Source: Erythrobacteraceae bacterium WH01K (GTDB taxonomy: Bacteria; Pseudomonadota; Alphaproteobacteria; Sphingomonadales; Sphingomonadaceae). Taken from it: a stretch of DNA of 64,000 nucleotides. The translations under genes were made by a program, and so were the position numbers. The stretch's first letter is position 1; every line of letters starts with the position of its first letter. This document shows, piece after piece, positions 1-9,776 of the stretch. The stretch lies in NCBI GenBank assembly GCA_027941995.1, contig CP115966.1, forward strand, positions 2,232,001 to 2,296,000. The letters are read 5' to 3'. Under the pieces are notes generated by a model. It had not been told where the DNA came from. It did no database searches and worked only from the letters and a program-made list of their open reading frames with translations.

Positions 1-1359
1 TTGCAGGAATGCAGCGTTACTGTAGCAGCAACTATCAGGGCGGCGGAAGAGAGGACCGTTTCGGGCGCATGTTCCCTGATCTGTCCCCCGGCTATGTCGG
101 GCAGGCCAGCCTGTCTGCCGTCGGCAGGCCGGGCGGGCCGATGGATTCGGGCAGCGCGAAGAAGAAAACCGCATCCGTCCCTGTCGGCATGATCTTCTTC
201 GGCCAGTTCCTCGACCACGACATCACGCTGGATGCGACGACCAGCTTCCGCCAGGTGGTGAATGATGCAGAGGAAATTCCGAATATCCGCACGCCCACGC
301 TGGACCTCGATTGCGTGTACGGCCTGGGGCCCGAGGCGCAGCCTTATCTCTACACCGACGACGATGACGATTTCCGCGGCGCGAAGCTGCTGGAAGGCGC
401 GCCGGACGACCTGCCGCGCGCCCCCAACGGGCGCGCCATCATCGGCGACCCGCGCAATGACGAGAACCGCATCATCAGCCAGATCCAGCTCGCCATGATC
501 CGGTTCCACAACCACGTGGTCGACACTCTGAAGGGCGAGCATCCCGAGCTGCGCCGCGCGGAACTGTTCGAGGAAGCCCGCCAGATCGCCACGTGGCATT
601 ACCAGCACGCGGTCGTGTTCGATTTCCTGACCGCCCTGTGCGGAGACGCGGTGGGAGGACATACTGGGCTGCGGCCGGCGCTATTATTGCGGCGGCCATC
701 CCTATATCCCGGTCGAGTTCTCCGTCGCGGCCTACCGCTTCGGCCACTCCATGATCCCGCTGAAGGTTCAGACGCAAAAGCACGGCGCGAAGCACGACCT
801 GTTCGGCAGCGTGCTGGGCAGCGGGTTCTCGCCGCTGTCCTCGCCCGATGCGGTCGTCGACATGCACGAGATCTTCGACACGCCGCAGAACCGTTCGGTC
901 GAACGGGCCGACCAGCTCGACACCAAACTCGCCTCCATCCTGCTGGCGCTGCCCTTCGTTCAGGGGTCGGCGGACGAGAAATCGCTCGCCATCCGCAATC
1001 TGATGCGCGGCAATGTCTTCCTGCTGCCCGGCGGCGAGAAGGTGGCCGAGAAGATGGAACGCCCGGCGGACGAGATCGACAAGGTACGCGACAAAATCGA
1101 AGACCTGGGCCTTGGCCGCAAGGGCATTCCGCTATGGCTCTATCTTCTGGCAGAGGCGGAGGAAATCGGCCGCGAGCGCACGAATGGCGGTTTCGAGAAA
1201 GGCGAAGGCTTGGGCCCGGTGGGTGCGCGAATCGTGGCGGAGACGATCATCGGCCTGCTCGAACTGGACGACCATTCCTTCCTCGGCACCAATCGCAACT
1301 GGACGCCGCGCAGCGCGTGGGATTCGCTCGGCAAGATCCTTACCGCGACCAATCCCTGA
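1..1359 (+). pseudogene. Heme peroxidase (animal-type), 5'-truncated by window edge and frameshifted
   Basis: This is the C-terminal part of an animal-heme-peroxidase-family protein, which would use H2O2 at a covalently or non-covalently bound heme. The first reading frame shows FGQFLDHDIT near base 200-230, the distal-histidine motif, and a W-HYQ-VVFDFL block near 595-630. Around bases 640-655 homology continues in another frame (ILGCGRRYY, then PVEFSVAAYRFGHSM, the proximal-histidine region) to the stop at 1357-1359. One extra base (or two lost) at about 645 explains the switch. The ATG at 9 has AGGA directly against it with no spacer, so the true start is probably left of the window. The 3' end overlaps the convergent GTPase gene by 20 bases. 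It may be a real pseudogene or an assembly error. Confidence 0.8.
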
Positions 1360-2941
1360 CAACGGGGGATGGCGGCCCTTCCGGCGCGTTTTCGTCGGCC
1401 GGGTCGCCCCCGTCTTGCGGTTCGCCCCCGTCAGGCTCCGGCGCCGTGCCAAGAATCTTCGCAGCCTCCGGATACAGGCGGACCAAAAGCCGCGTCGCAC
1501 AGGTTTCCAGCAGGGTGCGCAATTCCTTTTCCAGTGCCGTGCGCCCGACACTCTGTCCCTTGGCGTAAAGCGCCGAAATCTCTTCCTCGTACCGGGTCAG
1601 CACGCCTTCGACATGGGTGATCCAGTATTCGGGATGCTCGCCCTCCTCCCATTCTCCGCGCCCGCGCCCGAAATGCGCCACGGCGAGATAGCGCAGCAGC
1701 GATGCGCCCAGGATGCGGGCGAAGAAATCGCGGCTCCAGCGGACATGCGCGCCGTCCTCGCCACGCGCGAGGTTGATGCCCTTGGCAAGGCCGCCCGCGC
1801 CGATTGCGCCCAGCACCCCGCCCACGATCATGCCGCCGCCCAGCGTCAGGCCCCCTGCCATCACGTCGGCGGCGACCCCGGTGGCCGCGCCCGACAGAAT
1901 GCCGCCCAGCAGGGCCGAGAAGCCCTCCGGCGCCTTGTCGGAATGGCGGAAATCCTCGCTCAGCCGTTCCAGCACCTTGCGCGTCGCACTCCCCGACAGA
2001 TTGTGCAGGTGGATCAGGCGTTCCGTGCTTTCGCGCGTTCCGGCAGCCAGCCGTTCGGACAGCGCCTCCATCGCCTTCGTCGCGGCGCGGGCGTCGTTCT
2101 TCCCGCCGGTCAGCGCCTTTGCCAGCCCGTCGCGCCAGCCCCCGCCTTCGACCTTCTCGCTGTCCACCAAGGCTGCGGCGAGCGGCGCGGCAAGCGCGGC
2201 CATCGAGGCATCGAAGCGTTCCCGGTTTAGTTCCTTCCACCGCGCTTCCAGCCGCTTCATCGCGGGGCGCTTCTCTTCGCCCAGCAGCGGGGCCACGCGG
2301 TCGAGCAGGACGCCTTCCTGCACCCAGCACCGGGCAAAGGCGTCGAGCGGCAGCGCGCCTGCAACCTCGGAATGGGCGCTGACATGGGCGAGCCATTTCT
2401 GCGTCTCGCCGCCTGAATCCTCCTTCGGGCTGCCCATCTGGTTGAGCAGGATCAGCACCGGCTTTCCGATCCATGCCAGCACTTCCATTTCCAGCGCCAC
2501 ATAGGACGCCGCCGCGGGATCCTCTGCCGCGTTGACTAGGTAGAGGATGGCGTCGGCCTGCTCCCGCGCGTTCTTCACCGCCTGCTGGCTCGACCACAGG
2601 GGCCGCTCGCGCCACCGGTCCCAAACCTGCGTCAGCAACCAGCCGACGGGATTGCCGCTCATCCGCAAACGGTCGAGCAGGCGCGCCGTGTCGCCGAAAC
2701 CGGGCGTATCCCACAGCATCAGCGTGTCGCCGCCCGCCTGGACCAGCACGTGCCCGCTGGCGAGATCGGTCACGTGCGCGGCATCGCGCACCTCGCCGAT
2801 ATCCTTGCCCAGAAGGGTGCGCGCCAGCGTGGTCTTGCCCGCATTGGTATGGCTGATCAGGCTGAGATTGACGGTCGTGCCGGCTGCTTCGGGGATCGGC
2901 GCTTCGGGAATGGGGCCGGGGGAAAGGGGTGTGCTCGCCAT
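1340..2941 (-). CDS. DUF3482 GTPase, membrane-associated, function unknown
   Basis: The 533-residue protein has a P-loop GTPase domain: NAGKT at 33-37 (Walker A, with Ser30 where the first Gly is usual), DTPG at 78-81 (G3) and NQMG at 167-170 in place of the standard NKxD specificity motif. A helical middle is followed by a glycine-rich hydrophobic stretch at about 346-388 with repeated GG spacing, resembling a membrane-inserting glycine zipper, and then a DUF3482-type C-terminus. The start ATG overlaps the TGA of the upstream DUF2868 gene by one base (TGATG), so the two are translationally coupled. The pair recurs in proteobacteria; to my knowledge its role is not established. GTP binding is inferred from motifs. 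Confidence 0.88.
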   Translation of the reverse strand: MASTPLSPGPIPEAPIPEAAGTTVNLSLISHTNAGKTTLARTLLGKDIGEVRDAAHVTDLASGHVLVQAGGDTLMLWDTPGFGDTARLLDRLRMSGNPVGWLLTQVWDRWRERPLWSSQQAVKNAREQADAILYLVNAAEDPAAASYVALEMEVLAWIGKPVLILLNQMGSPKEDSGGETQKWLAHVSAHSEVAGALPLDAFARCWVQEGVLLDRVAPLLGEEKRPAMKRLEARWKELNRERFDASMAALAAPLAAALVDSEKVEGGGWRDGLAKALTGGKNDARAATKAMEALSERLAAGTRESTERLIHLHNLSGSATRKVLERLSEDFRHSDKAPEGFSALLGGILSGAATGVAADVMAGGLTLGGGMIVGGVLGAIGAGGLAKGINLARGEDGAHVRWSRDFFARILGASLLRYLAVAHFGRGRGEWEEGEHPEYWITHVEGVLTRYEEEISALYAKGQSVGRTALEKELRTLLETCATRLLVRLYPEAAKILGTAPEPDGGEPQDGGDPADENAPEGPPSPVVRDWSR

Positions 2942-4527
2942 CAGCGCGCCTCCTGTCCGAGGAGCGTATTCTCCAGCCGCTCCACGACGTCGCGCGGGGG
3001 ATGGCCGTCGAGGCTGAGCGACAGCATCGGGGCGTTCACGCCCGCCATCATGCGGCTCCAGCTTTCCAGCCGCTCCTCGATCCGCCGATCCAGCCCGGCC
3101 CGTCCTGCGAAATGGGCGCGGAAAGGCTGTTCGTCGACCAGTGCTGCAACGCGCACGCCCTGCCCTGCGGAATCGTAGAATTCGCGCAGCAGGCGTACGA
3201 AGGTCGCGTGGTTCTCCGCTTCGGGCGTGGCCGACAGGCTGAACAGGACGATATGCAGGTCCGCGTCCTCGTCCGGCGGGATGCGCGCCAGCCAGTCTTC
3301 TTCCGCGCCATAGGGGCAGGCGGGGTCGATCGTGACCTCGGCGCCTTCGCCGATGACGTCGCGCAGGGCAGTCTGTAGCGAACTGCGCGCGCCGCCATCC
3401 GGCGTATAGGCGTAGGGCGTGACCCGGATGCCGCCGCCGGAGGCGCCCTTGCCGACACTTCGCAGCAGGCGGCGAACATAGAAATCGTCCCGTCCCGGAA
3501 CCCGGATACGGCCTGCGGTGATACTGGCGCGAACGGCCTGCCACCACGCCAGCAGCAGGCGAGGAACGGCGACCACGCCGATTACGGTCGCGGTCCACAG
3601 GATGATCCAAGGGCCGGCATTGGCCCCGCCCGTGCGGATGCCTTCGGCGCCCTCACCCGTCCAGCGTAGCGCGGCGATGCCGCTTTCATCGGGTATCGCG
3701 ATGCCGGTCAGCAGGGATGCCGGACCAAGCAGCAGGGAAAGCAGCGCCTCGACCTCGCCCGCGCCGAGGAAGGTGCTTTCCCAGCCTGCGCGGTACTCGG
3801 TCGTCAGCGCGCGCAGGAATATGCCTGCCACCAGTCCGATCGCGAACAGGGCGGCGGCGAGATGGAAAATCAGCGCGATGCGCGATGCGTTGAGCTTTGC
3901 GGAGGCGCGGGCCCAGTCGTGCGCGAAATCGCCCAGCACGCCTTGGGACAAGGTGCTGGCGCCGCCCCCGCTCCCATTGCTTCCCAGTGCGGCGAGCGGA
4001 TTGCCGAGGATTTGCCACCACTGGCGGCGCGGCTGGCGGTCTTCGTCGTCCCTGCCGCGGACCAGGCGGATGATCGGGCCCAGCAGGATGCCCGCATAGA
4101 CGATGAGGTTCCAGATAATCACGCCCAGCAGGGGAAAGGCCAGCAATTCCATCCGGCTGCCCCCGTCCAGCTCGTTGCTGAGCACGCCCAGCACGAAGGC
4201 CGCGCCGGGGATGACGAACAGCCAGCGGGGGAAGCGGGACAATTTCAGCGCGCGCGCAATGCCGGGATGCCGCGCCTCCAGCCGCTGGACCGCGAAGCGC
4301 GACCTTGCGGCCAGGAAGACCTGCGGAGCGCGGCGGCCCTCCCCGGACGCGGCTTCGCGCGCGAAGGCATCGGCCTGCGTGCGGTCTTCGCGGGTCAGAA
4401 GCTGTTCGTCGCGGTCGCGCATTTCGGCCGCGCGGACCAGCAGAAGATGGCGGGCATCGTCCTCTGCCAGGGCGATGCCGCGGCCCGGACGTGTCCGCGC
4501 ACCCTTCCCCGCGGCGGCTTTCGCCAA
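2941..4527 (-). CDS. DUF2868 membrane protein, partner of the DUF3482 GTPase
   Basis: The 528-residue product has a charged N-terminus of about 95 residues and four likely membrane segments (roughly 100-117, 128-150, 212-235, 313-335). A soluble C-terminal half follows, with FLVIP-free, Rossmann-like alternation such as DLHIVLFSLSAT and VRVAALVDEQPF. This matches the DUF2868 family, found beside DUF3482 GTPases. The first in-frame start is a TTG at 4525-4527, directly after the apaG TAA and preceded by GGACAGG. The next ATG lies 36 codons in, so TTG is chosen but not certain. The gene is last-but-one in an apaG-DUF2868-DUF3482 run. Its function is unknown; a membrane anchor or effector for the GTPase is an inference. 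Confidence 0.85.
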   Translation of the reverse strand: MAKAAAGKGARTRPGRGIALAEDDARHLLLVRAAEMRDRDEQLLTREDRTQADAFAREAASGEGRRAPQVFLAARSRFAVQRLEARHPGIARALKLSRFPRWLFVIPGAAFVLGVLSNELDGGSRMELLAFPLLGVIIWNLIVYAGILLGPIIRLVRGRDDEDRQPRRQWWQILGNPLAALGSNGSGGGASTLSQGVLGDFAHDWARASAKLNASRIALIFHLAAALFAIGLVAGIFLRALTTEYRAGWESTFLGAGEVEALLSLLLGPASLLTGIAIPDESGIAALRWTGEGAEGIRTGGANAGPWIILWTATVIGVVAVPRLLLAWWQAVRASITAGRIRVPGRDDFYVRRLLRSVGKGASGGGIRVTPYAYTPDGGARSSLQTALRDVIGEGAEVTIDPACPYGAEEDWLARIPPDEDADLHIVLFSLSATPEAENHATFVRLLREFYDSAGQGVRVAALVDEQPFRAHFAGRAGLDRRIEERLESWSRMMAGVNAPMLSLSLDGHPPRDVVERLENTLLGQEAR

Positions 4528-4926
4528 TTACCTGTCCGCCGTGGCAGGCGCTGCGAGCGGGAAGAAGGGAATGCGGACTTCCAGCGGGCCGTTATCGGTC
4601 TCGAACGTGTAGAACCCTTCCATCGACCCGTGCGGCGTCGTCAGCGGGCAGCCGGACACGTAATCGTGCGAGGCCCCCGGCTGCAGCAGCGGGTTTTCGC
4701 CCACCACCCCGTCGCCATCGACATGGTTCACCATCCCGCGCCCGTCGGTAATGCGCCAGTGCCGCGTCATCAGGCGGATGGCCTGTTCGGACCCGTTCTC
4801 GATCCGGATGTGATAGACCCAGAACCACTTTCCGGCATCCGGCTGGCTCTGTTCGGGCAGGAAATTGACCGACACACGAACGGTGACGTCATGCGTGGTC
4901 GCGGCGTGCTGGAATAGGTCTTTCAT
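4528..4926 (-). CDS. apaG: ApaG domain protein
   Basis: The 132-residue protein matches ApaG/DUF525 along its full length: a beta-sandwich with the block KWFWVYHIRIEN, then RLMTRHWRITD and the glycine-rich region after it, and the family hallmark HGSMEGFYTFE close to the C-terminus. ApaG is a small fibronectin-III-like protein of unclear role, linked in enterobacteria to Co2+ resistance and to the apaH-ksgA locus; neither neighbour is here. The ATG at 4926 is chosen over an upstream in-frame start at 4965 because family members begin close to the first strand. It is followed immediately by the DUF2868 gene. Confidence 0.93.
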   Translation of the reverse strand: MKDLFQHAATTHDVTVRVSVNFLPEQSQPDAGKWFWVYHIRIENGSEQAIRLMTRHWRITDGRGMVNHVDGDGVVGENPLLQPGASHDYVSGCPLTTPHGSMEGFYTFETDNGPLEVRIPFFPLAAPATADR

Positions 4927-5031
4927 CACGATTCGAGAGGGTAAGCGGTTGGCCACCACGCGCAAGGGGGGCTTAGGGCTATTTTTCCACCAAGCGTGGG
5001 ATGATGGCGGATCGGCTTTACATCGCCGCGC

Positions 5032-7183
5032 TCAGTTCGCGATGATCGCCTCGCTAGCGTCGCTGGTCTCGCCTTTCGCATCTTTTTGCACCTTGAGCCT
5101 TTCCTTCTCTGCATGAACGACTGCACGCTCCGCTGCGAAACCATCGGGCGTGTGGATAGAAGTCGGGTTATGCTCGGCGAGGAAGCCAAGTAGCGCTTCC
5201 AGCCATTCAACTTCCCTTTCCGCCGTGCCGAAACCGTGATCGGCACCGGTGATTTTCAAGGTCTCTATCGTCTTTCCCGCTTTCTCTGCTGCCTTTTCGA
5301 AAGCTTCGAATTGCTCGATCGGGACGATGCGGTCGCGTGTTCCATGCGCTACGAGCACCGGGCGCGTGAGGGACTCGACTTTCTTTACAGGACTGACCTC
5401 GTCGAGCTCGAAGCGCTCGCCCGTATTTTCCCCTTCGAGCCGGTTGCTCCATCTCCTGCCCGCCCGGCGGGAAATGAATTCGCCCCTGGAATATTTGATT
5501 TGTTCGTCGAGGTCGGTCGGCCCCGCCCAACTTGCCGCGCAACGGTAGATTTCAGGGTTGCGGATGGCGCCCCAAAGCGCCGCATACCCGCCATAGCTTC
5601 CGCCAACAATGCAAACCTTGCCGGGATCGGCGTGGCCCTCCTCTACGGCCCAATGCACCGCATCGTCGAGATCGTCCTCATGGCCCGACCGATCTGCCCT
5701 ACTCCGAGGTCTTCGAACGATCGTCCAAAGCCCGACGAGCCCCGAAAATTTGGCTGCAGCACCGCATAACCGCGGGTCGCAAGAACCTGCACATTGCGAT
5801 CATAGTCTAGTGTGTCGCGCACTCCGTAAGGTCCCCCATGCGGCAGGACGATCAAGGGATGCGGCCCCGCGCCATCGCTTAGCGCGGCTGCTGGAGCAGG
5901 GATTGTCATGTAACCCGAAATAACCGTCCCGTCGCGCGCTGTGTAGCGGATCGGTTTGGGCGCAGCCGTGCGCGTCTCGTCAAGACCGGGAAAAAGTTCG
6001 GAATACACAGCGAGCTGCCCGCGCGATGGATGAAAGATATAAAGGACACCCGGATCGGAAGCCGAACCGTGCCACACCAGCATTTTGCCCGCAGGTGTGC
6101 ATTGCAGGATTTTCGTATCGCCCGGCCCCAGAGCCTGCGCCAATTGCGCGCGTATGTTCGCGACCTGGGGATCGAGCCACTCGCGCTGTTCGGTGTCGTC
6201 GACGTACTCGACCGCATCGAGACTGCCGTCATCGCCAAACACGGTACCGGTCACATCCCATACCGGGTGAGAATAGACGAGCTCGCCCATCGTACCGGTT
6301 GCATAATCGAATCGCCGCAGTTCCTGCCTGCCTTGTGCGTTCTCCACCAAAGCGTATCCCAGATCGGTTCCCGGCGTGAGCTTGACCACACCCCAATTTT
6401 CCAGATCGGATTCATCGTCGAACCGTATCTTGGTAACGCGATCGAGATCCTCGCCCGGACCGCTGCGATAATAGAACGTCGCTTTCTTCGAGCCGACAAA
6501 CTTCATGCCGAGCCGAACCATGCCCGCATCGTCGGCCCACCACTCATCGATGCCATTAGCGGAGGGCTGAACCTTGACCGCCATATCGGCGCCCGATCCA
6601 TCCAGCGGAAAGCGCCAGACGTCCGGCGGATCGAAAATTTCTTGCTGACCGACAAAAGCACGAAGCGTCCGGCAGGATCGACATGCAGGATATCGTCCCC
6701 CTCGAAACCCTGGTCCTTGAAACCGACAAAGCTGCTCTTGCCCGTGTCGAGATCGAACACCTCGGTCGTCGTGAACGGGATGCCGCCATAGAGCAGCGAG
6801 CCCAAGCTCCAGAAACTGCCATGGATGAGTACCCGGCGATTGCCAGCCCAGCGCCACCTCGTGAACCCGAGGCCATCGGCCGGCCCGAATAGCCGGATCA
6901 TTTTCCCACTGTCGCTATCCACTATAGCGAGCATGCGTTTGTCGTCACGGCTCACGAAATGGCCCAGCATGCTGCCATCGGGCGAAAGCCGCGGAGCGGA
7001 AAGGAACGCGGCCTGCGTCATGGCTTCGAGCGAGATATCGGGATCGCTCGGAGCCATCGCATCGGCCACCTGCGGCCCCTCTTTTGGCTCCGGCTGCCCT
7101 TGGCTTGCAAGGGCCTGAACAGCGAAGGATGCGGTGCAGATGAGAGACGCAAGCATGCGCAGCAGTGTCGGCAGGCAGATCAT
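5032..7183 (-). pseudogene. S9 (prolyl oligopeptidase-type) peptidase, broken by two frameshifts
   Basis: This would encode a secreted serine peptidase of about 715 residues: a signal peptide ending near ALA-S, a beta-propeller, then an alpha/beta hydrolase domain. The start ATG at 7183 has AAGGA six bases upstream. Reading shifts frame at about 6641, where SVSK must continue as EIFDPPDVW, and again at about 5678, where QIGRAM must continue as EDDLDDAVHW. Both fit a single missing base. The catalytic triad survives in the last piece: GGSYGG (Ser), GTRDRIVP (Asp) and GADHGF (His). The gene is poorer in G+C than its neighbours (67 of 120 bases at 6301-6420). It may be a decaying acquired gene or contain assembly errors. 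Confidence 0.85.
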
Positions 7184-7245
7184 CTGTATTCCTTGTATCA
7201 GGCGGCTATCCTAACCCGCGGCGACACAAGGGCAACCCCGCCTGC

Positions 7246-8508
7246 CTACCCGCCGAAATCCTCCGCCTTGCCGGTGGCGCTGATGGCGGCGCACAGGCGC
7301 CTCAGCGCGACGCCATAGGCTGCGGTGCGCATGTCGAGCCCCTTGTCTTCCATCAGGTCGCGGACCTGTTCTGCCGCGTCTTCCATCTTTTCCTCGAGGT
7401 AATCGTCCACCTCTTCCGCGTCCCAGCCCAGGCCGGTGCGGCCCTGTATCCATTCGGCGTGGCTGATCGTGACGCCGCCGCCATTGGCGAGGATGTCCGG
7501 CACGACGTCGATGCCTGCCTCGCGCAAGGGTTCGTCGGCCGCGGGCAGGATCGGGCGATTGGCGATTTCCACGATGGCCTTGCACGACAGTTTTCCGACA
7601 TCGTCCGCATCCGCAATCACCCCGCCGAGCGCGGCAAGGACCAGCACGTCGCACTCCACCTCCACGATGGCGCTGCCGTCATCGGACGTCTCGCCGCTGC
7701 CGTAATCGGTGACGGAGCCGCCCTTTTCCTTCGCCTCGATCACCGCATCGATGTCCAGTCCCTGCGCATCGCTGACCATCCCGCTGCTGTCGGAGATGGC
7801 GACGACCCTGTGCCCCGCATCCACGGCGGCCCGGGCGAACCACGTCCCTGCATTGCCGAAACCCTGCAGCGCAATGCTCAGGCCGTCGCTGCCGTCCAGC
7901 CCCAGGCTTTCCCGCATGGCTTCCAGCGCGATCAGGCCGCCGCGCCCGGTTGCCGGCGTGCGCCCTTCTATCCCGCCAAGCGCGACAGGCTTGCCGGTGA
8001 AGGCATGCGGCTCGATGCCGCCGGTCAGAGCGCCATATTCATCGACCATCCACGCCATTTCCCGCGTGCCGGTCGCGACATCGGGCGCGGGAACGTCCCG
8101 GTCGGGGGACAGGATGCGGGCGGCGCTTCGGACATAGCCGCGCGCCAGGCGTTCCTTCTCCATCAGCGAAAGGTCCCCGGCATCCACGCTGACGCCGCCC
8201 TTGCCCCCGCCGAAGGGCAATCCCATCAGCGCGCATTTCATGGTCATCAGGAAGGCCAGCGTCTGGACCTCGTCCTCGCACACGCTGGGATGGAACCTGA
8301 TGCCCCCCTTGGTCGGGCCGAGCGTCGAATCGTAGCGGCACCGCCAGCCCTTGAGTTGTTCCAGCGATCCGTCATCGCGCCGCAGCGGGATGGAGAAGGC
8401 CAGCGTTTCCGTCGGATAATCGAGCCGCTCGACCGTTTCCTGCGCCAGGTCCAGTTCGTCCGCCGCGCGGTGCATTCTCTCGCGCGCGGCGCTCAGCATG
8501 TTTCCCAT
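7246..8508 (-). CDS. Glu/Leu/Phe/Val dehydrogenase
   Basis: This NAD(P)-dependent amino-acid dehydrogenase of 420 residues would carry out the oxidative deamination of glutamate (or a branched or aromatic amino acid) to the 2-oxo acid. The N-terminal domain carries GPTKGGIRFHP and PFGGGKGG, with the substrate-binding and catalytic lysines. The C-terminal Rossmann domain carries LQGFGNAG. The ATG at 8508 is preceded by GGGA at a good distance; an upstream in-frame start at 8556 is less likely. Length matches hexameric GdhA-type enzymes. Substrate specificity cannot be read from the sequence. The downstream S9 peptidase lies 62 bases away on the same strand. Confidence 0.93.
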   Translation of the reverse strand: MGNMLSAARERMHRAADELDLAQETVERLDYPTETLAFSIPLRRDDGSLEQLKGWRCRYDSTLGPTKGGIRFHPSVCEDEVQTLAFLMTMKCALMGLPFGGGKGGVSVDAGDLSLMEKERLARGYVRSAARILSPDRDVPAPDVATGTREMAWMVDEYGALTGGIEPHAFTGKPVALGGIEGRTPATGRGGLIALEAMRESLGLDGSDGLSIALQGFGNAGTWFARAAVDAGHRVVAISDSSGMVSDAQGLDIDAVIEAKEKGGSVTDYGSGETSDDGSAIVEVECDVLVLAALGGVIADADDVGKLSCKAIVEIANRPILPAADEPLREAGIDVVPDILANGGGVTISHAEWIQGRTGLGWDAEEVDDYLEEKMEDAAEQVRDLMEDKGLDMRTAAYGVALRRLCAAISATGKAEDFGG

Positions 8509-8597
8509 GTGGTATTCCCATTCGCATCGTCTTCGCCCGGGAGCGGGCCCTTGCAAGACATAGCGCGGGGGAACGCGGCGGGTTCCATGAAGCGCGG

Positions 8598-9197
8598 TCA
8601 GCCGCCCAGCATTTCCTCGATCTGGCCGAGCCGTTCCTTGCCGAAGAACATCTCGTCACCGATGAAAAAAGTCGGGATGCCGAAGGCGCCGCGCTCTACC
8701 GCCTGCCCGGTATTGTCCGCCAGCTGCTGCTTCACACCGGCGTCCTGCGTCCGCTCCAGCAAGGCACGGGCATCGAAGCCGCCGCGTTCCAGCACCGCAG
8801 CCACCGCTTCGGGATCGCCGACTGCTATATTGTCTTCCCAGATTGCGGGCAGCAGGCAATCGAGCATGGTCCCGCGGCGGTCCGCCCCGCACGCGACCAG
8901 CGCGCGTTGCACTAGGATGGAATTGAACGGCAGGTCCGGATGCATGCGAAACCGCGTCAGCCCATGCTTTTCAAGGAAGCGTTCGAATTCCAGCCGCGCA
9001 TATTCGACTTTCCCCTTCACATCCGCATCGCGCATCATCGGCGGGGCATTGCCGGTCAGCTTGTGCATTCCGCCGAGATAAACCGGAGTAATCGCGATGT
9101 CGGCGCCGGTGCGCGCGGCGATATCCTTCAGCGGATACCAGGCGAGATAGCCGTTCGGCGCCGAGAAATCGAAAATGAACTCTACCGTTTTGGCCAT
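8598..9197 (-). CDS. 2-hydroxychromene-2-carboxylate isomerase family (DsbA/kappa-GST fold)
   Basis: The 199-residue thioredoxin-fold protein starts FIFDFSAPNGYLAW, where the Ser at position 12 replaces the redox Cys, as in HCCA isomerases and kappa-class glutathione transferases. Near the C-terminus AFGIPTFFIGDEMFFG gives the cis-Pro loop and the family's FFG motif. Such proteins isomerise 2-hydroxychromene-2-carboxylate in naphthalene breakdown using glutathione, but no ring-degradation genes lie nearby, so the substrate is unknown. The ATG at 9197 has AAGGGGA upstream. The gene is divergent from the small gene at 9354, with about 155 bases between for both promoters. Confidence 0.92.
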   Translation of the reverse strand: MAKTVEFIFDFSAPNGYLAWYPLKDIAARTGADIAITPVYLGGMHKLTGNAPPMMRDADVKGKVEYARLEFERFLEKHGLTRFRMHPDLPFNSILVQRALVACGADRRGTMLDCLLPAIWEDNIAVGDPEAVAAVLERGGFDARALLERTQDAGVKQQLADNTGQAVERGAFGIPTFFIGDEMFFGKERLGQIEEMLGG

Positions 9198-9353
9198 ATT
9201 GCGTCCCCTTGCGTGATTATTGCCGGCCCGTTCTGTGCCAGCCTTGCCCGAAAGGAAAGGTCGAGGTCGGCCGTCCGTTCTCCACCGGCGTTGCGACATC
9301 GTTTGTTGCAATTCATTCGCATTAGCATACCATCATGCCGGAAAGGATACTCC

Positions 9354-9776
9354 ATGCCCGGTCAATCGTCCCACACGCCCGCTTCTCCTCTCGCCCTGCC
9401 CCTGCCGGATACGCGTCATGCGACGCTCGGCCTGATACTCGTGCGCAGGATGGCCGTTCACGGTCCGCTCGATTCGCGTGCCAGCATGCTGGCCATGGAT
9501 GCGGCGGGACCGCATTTCCGCAAACTGCTGGTGCTGGGGCGCGCGTTCCTCGTCGATCTGGGCCGTACATCGGCCCGGACCATCCACCTCGCCCCGTGCT
9601 GCGCCACCGGCATGACCCGGGACGAGGGACTGATCATCGAACTGATGGAGAATGGCGGGCTGGATGTGCTGGCCGCACTGACGGACGATGCGAAATCGTG
9701 CGCGGCACGTGATACCGCCCTCGCCTTCGGCCGGGAACTGCGCGCGCTGGCCTGCAGGCGCGGCTGGAAAAGCTAG
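9354..9776 (+). CDS. Small protein of unknown function (DUF6628-like)
   Basis: The 140-residue protein has a Ser/Pro-rich start, a helical centre with several Cys and His (APCCATGM), and no membrane segment or signal peptide. It resembles a family restricted largely to sphingomonads that I associate with DUF6628, though the identification is tentative. The ATG at 9354 has AAGGA seven bases upstream, which supports real translation. The 3' end overlaps the convergent metZ stop by four bases. No function can be assigned. Confidence 0.75.
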   Translation: MPGQSSHTPASPLALPLPDTRHATLGLILVRRMAVHGPLDSRASMLAMDAAGPHFRKLLVLGRAFLVDLGRTSARTIHLAPCCATGMTRDEGLIIELMENGGLDVLAALTDDAKSCAARDTALAFGRELRALACRRGWKS

